15,906 bases of DNA, from contig JAFLJW010000001.1 of assembly GCA_022712815.1 (NCBI GenBank), positions 1 to 15,906 of the forward strand, given 5' to 3'. This stretch comes from Pseudodesulfovibrio sp. GTDB taxonomy: Bacteria > Desulfobacterota > Desulfovibrionia > Desulfovibrionales > Desulfovibrionaceae. The position numbers and the translations under genes were made by a program. Below the pieces are notes generated by a model, which had not been told where the DNA came from, did no database searches, and saw nothing but the letters and a program-made list of their open reading frames with translations. Shown here piece by piece: positions 14,678 through 15,906 of the stretch (positions are counted from its first letter, which is position 1; each line of letters opens with the position of its first letter).

Positions 14678-15906
14678 CTACAGGGGGCGCATGTTCCACT
14701 CTTCAACAGGACCGGGCTTGGCTGGAGCTTCCGGCTCTGGCGAGTCTTTTTTCGTTTCAGTTTTTTCTATTTTGACATTGGCTGTCCGTTGCGGTTCTGA
14801 CAGGGCCAGAAAGAATGCGAACCCGATGGCGGCAGCCATGGCCGGATCGAACAGGAGCGGAGAGGTCATGCCTTGAGCAAAGAGGGCGGCGATCAGCCCC
14901 GCGCCCATGCGGGTCAGGCGTCGAAAGAGCAGAGCGAAAGCAGTGGTCAGGAAGGCAAGCGGAATACCGATGCCCCAGGCCAGTGTGAGACGCAGCCAGA
15001 ATGACGAAACCTGTGGGAGATATACCCCCATCATGGACGGACTGCCGGTGGCGGCCTCCCATATTCCGCTCATTCCCACGGGAAAAGTAATGGGCAGTGC
15101 GTTGCCAATGGGGAAGCCCGTGAAAAGGAGCATCGGACTCTCGGTGTACAGTCGTACGGATTCCACCCAAAGCCAGTAGTCGGTATAGCGAATGGCGTCC
15201 GAGGCCGTGGTCGGGAGGAGGAAAGTGAGTCCGATCAGGGTAAGGAAAAGCAGTGAGCAGACCGTGCGCACCAGCTTGCCGCCTCGCCCGAAACACAAAT
15301 ATATCCAGGCCGCGGCAAAAAGACCGGTCCGCGACAGGCAGGCAGCGATGCCGAGCATGATCAGTATCCGCCAGACCCGGTGGCCCTGATTCGGTTCGTA
15401 TGCGCCGCCGTCATTGGCTCCCGGTTTGAGACTGGCACACAGGGCGACGAGCAGCAGCCCGGCCAGAACATCTACATTACCAATTAGGCGCACTATGGGC
15501 GCGGCTTGATACAGGGCGACCTCGGTCACGAGATCGATAATGCACAATACGCCGAGCAGTGCGCCATACCGCTGGAAATCAGCCCGGTTCGGCATCCCGA
15601 AGGTCTTGATCCACAGGGCGCAGAACAGGATGAAAATCAGGGGCATAGCCTCTGAGATGTACGGAGTATATGATTCAAATGGTCGGAATATGTCGTGGGT
15701 ATACAGGACCAGAATAGTGATCAGAACCATAAATAGGGCAACTTCAAAGACAAAGCGTTTCCTGACCGGAACGCCTGATGTTCGGTAGAGCATGGCGTGC
15801 ATGGTCCCCAGCCCTGCAAGGAGCAACCACGGCAGCGCAGGCGATATCTCAGGCGATGAACCAAGGAAGCTGGTTAAAGCCAGACCTAGCGGGACCGCAG
15901 CATAAG
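14678..15906 (-). CDS. Polytopic membrane protein resembling O-antigen ligase/polymerase (5' end outside window)
   Basis: The frame is open without a stop to the right edge, so the true start lies outside; 408 residues are visible. There are about nine or ten hydrophobic segments. The pattern of Wzy/WaaL-like proteins is suggested by NVDVLAGLLLVALCASL, the SRTGLFAAAW helix, a long periplasmic-type loop (YTDYWLWVESVRLYTESPMLLFTGFPIGNALP) with Trp and Arg, and two later helices. Such proteins polymerise or ligate lipid-linked glycans in the cytoplasmic membrane. The C-terminal 40 residues are hydrophilic, with Lys, Glu and Pro. A TTG at 15826 could initiate but has no ribosome binding site, and the codons before it also encode a plausible hydrophobic sequence. 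The membrane call is firm; the ligase-like family call is tentative. Confidence 0.6.
   Translation of the reverse strand, partial: YAAVPLGLALTSFLGSSPEISPALPWLLLAGLGTMHAMLYRTSGVPVRKRFVFEVALFMVLITILVLYTHDIFRPFESYTPYISEAMPLIFILFCALWIKTFGMPNRADFQRYGALLGVLCIIDLVTEVALYQAAPIVRLIGNVDVLAGLLLVALCASLKPGANDGGAYEPNQGHRVWRILIMLGIAACLSRTGLFAAAWIYLCFGRGGKLVRTVCSLLFLTLIGLTFLLPTTASDAIRYTDYWLWVESVRLYTESPMLLFTGFPIGNALPITFPVGMSGIWEAATGSPSMMGVYLPQVSSFWLRLTLAWGIGIPLAFLTTAFALLFRRLTRMGAGLIAALFAQGMTSPLLFDPAMAAAIGFAFFLALSEPQRTANVKIEKTETKKDSPEPEAPAKPGPVEEWNMRPL

Overview
The window looks like a chromosomal segment of a Desulfovibrio/Pseudodesulfovibrio-type bacterium (Desulfobacterota). This is inferred from moderate GC content, multi-PAS hybrid kinases with a cysteine-bearing PAS, an sCache protein, HDOD signalling, a TrmI-type tRNA methyltransferase and the general style of the proteins. 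No marker fixes the species. There are 17 genes, two of them cut by the window edges. I see no insertion sequence, phage, CRISPR array, tRNA or rRNA.

Layout. 1-357 (-): start of a tRNA m1A methyltransferase gene (trmI-like), running off the left edge. 582-3049 (+): a radical SAM protein of the wyosine-synthase-like group (COG0731) with a C-terminal winged helix, then ribonuclease G; a bidirectional palindromic terminator follows. 3202-3946 (-): a small coiled-coil protein and a hotdog acyl-CoA thioesterase, 1 nt apart. 4077-4868 (+): an exported single-Cache protein and a small three-helix membrane protein. 4902-7063 (-): queH, an unknown 125-residue membrane protein and hemW, tightly packed. 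7243-8807 (-): sfsA and an EamA-family transporter overlapping by ATGA. 8958-12672 (+): an HDOD protein and a PAS-PAS-PAS-kinase-receiver hybrid histidine kinase, overlapping by 8 nt and served by a good sigma70-type promoter. 12715-13311 (-): a VOC (glyoxalase-fold) protein. 13463-15906 (-): a polytopic membrane protein resembling O-antigen ligase/polymerase (5' end outside the window), then a THUMP-type rRNA methyltransferase with its own terminator.

How the genes fit together. Much of the window is RNA maturation (TrmI-like, RNase G, QueH, RlmL-like methyltransferase) and Fe-S/radical SAM chemistry (COG0731 protein, QueH, HemW). The most distinctive module is the HDOD protein coupled to the hybrid kinase, a probable signalling pair whose output is not encoded nearby. 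Most of the window is housekeeping, and I found no clear evidence of a wholly new system. The best leads are the HDOD/kinase pair with its cysteine-cluster PAS, the unknown membrane protein between queH and hemW, the NPEY variant of the methyltransferase catalytic motif, and the sCache/membrane-protein pair.
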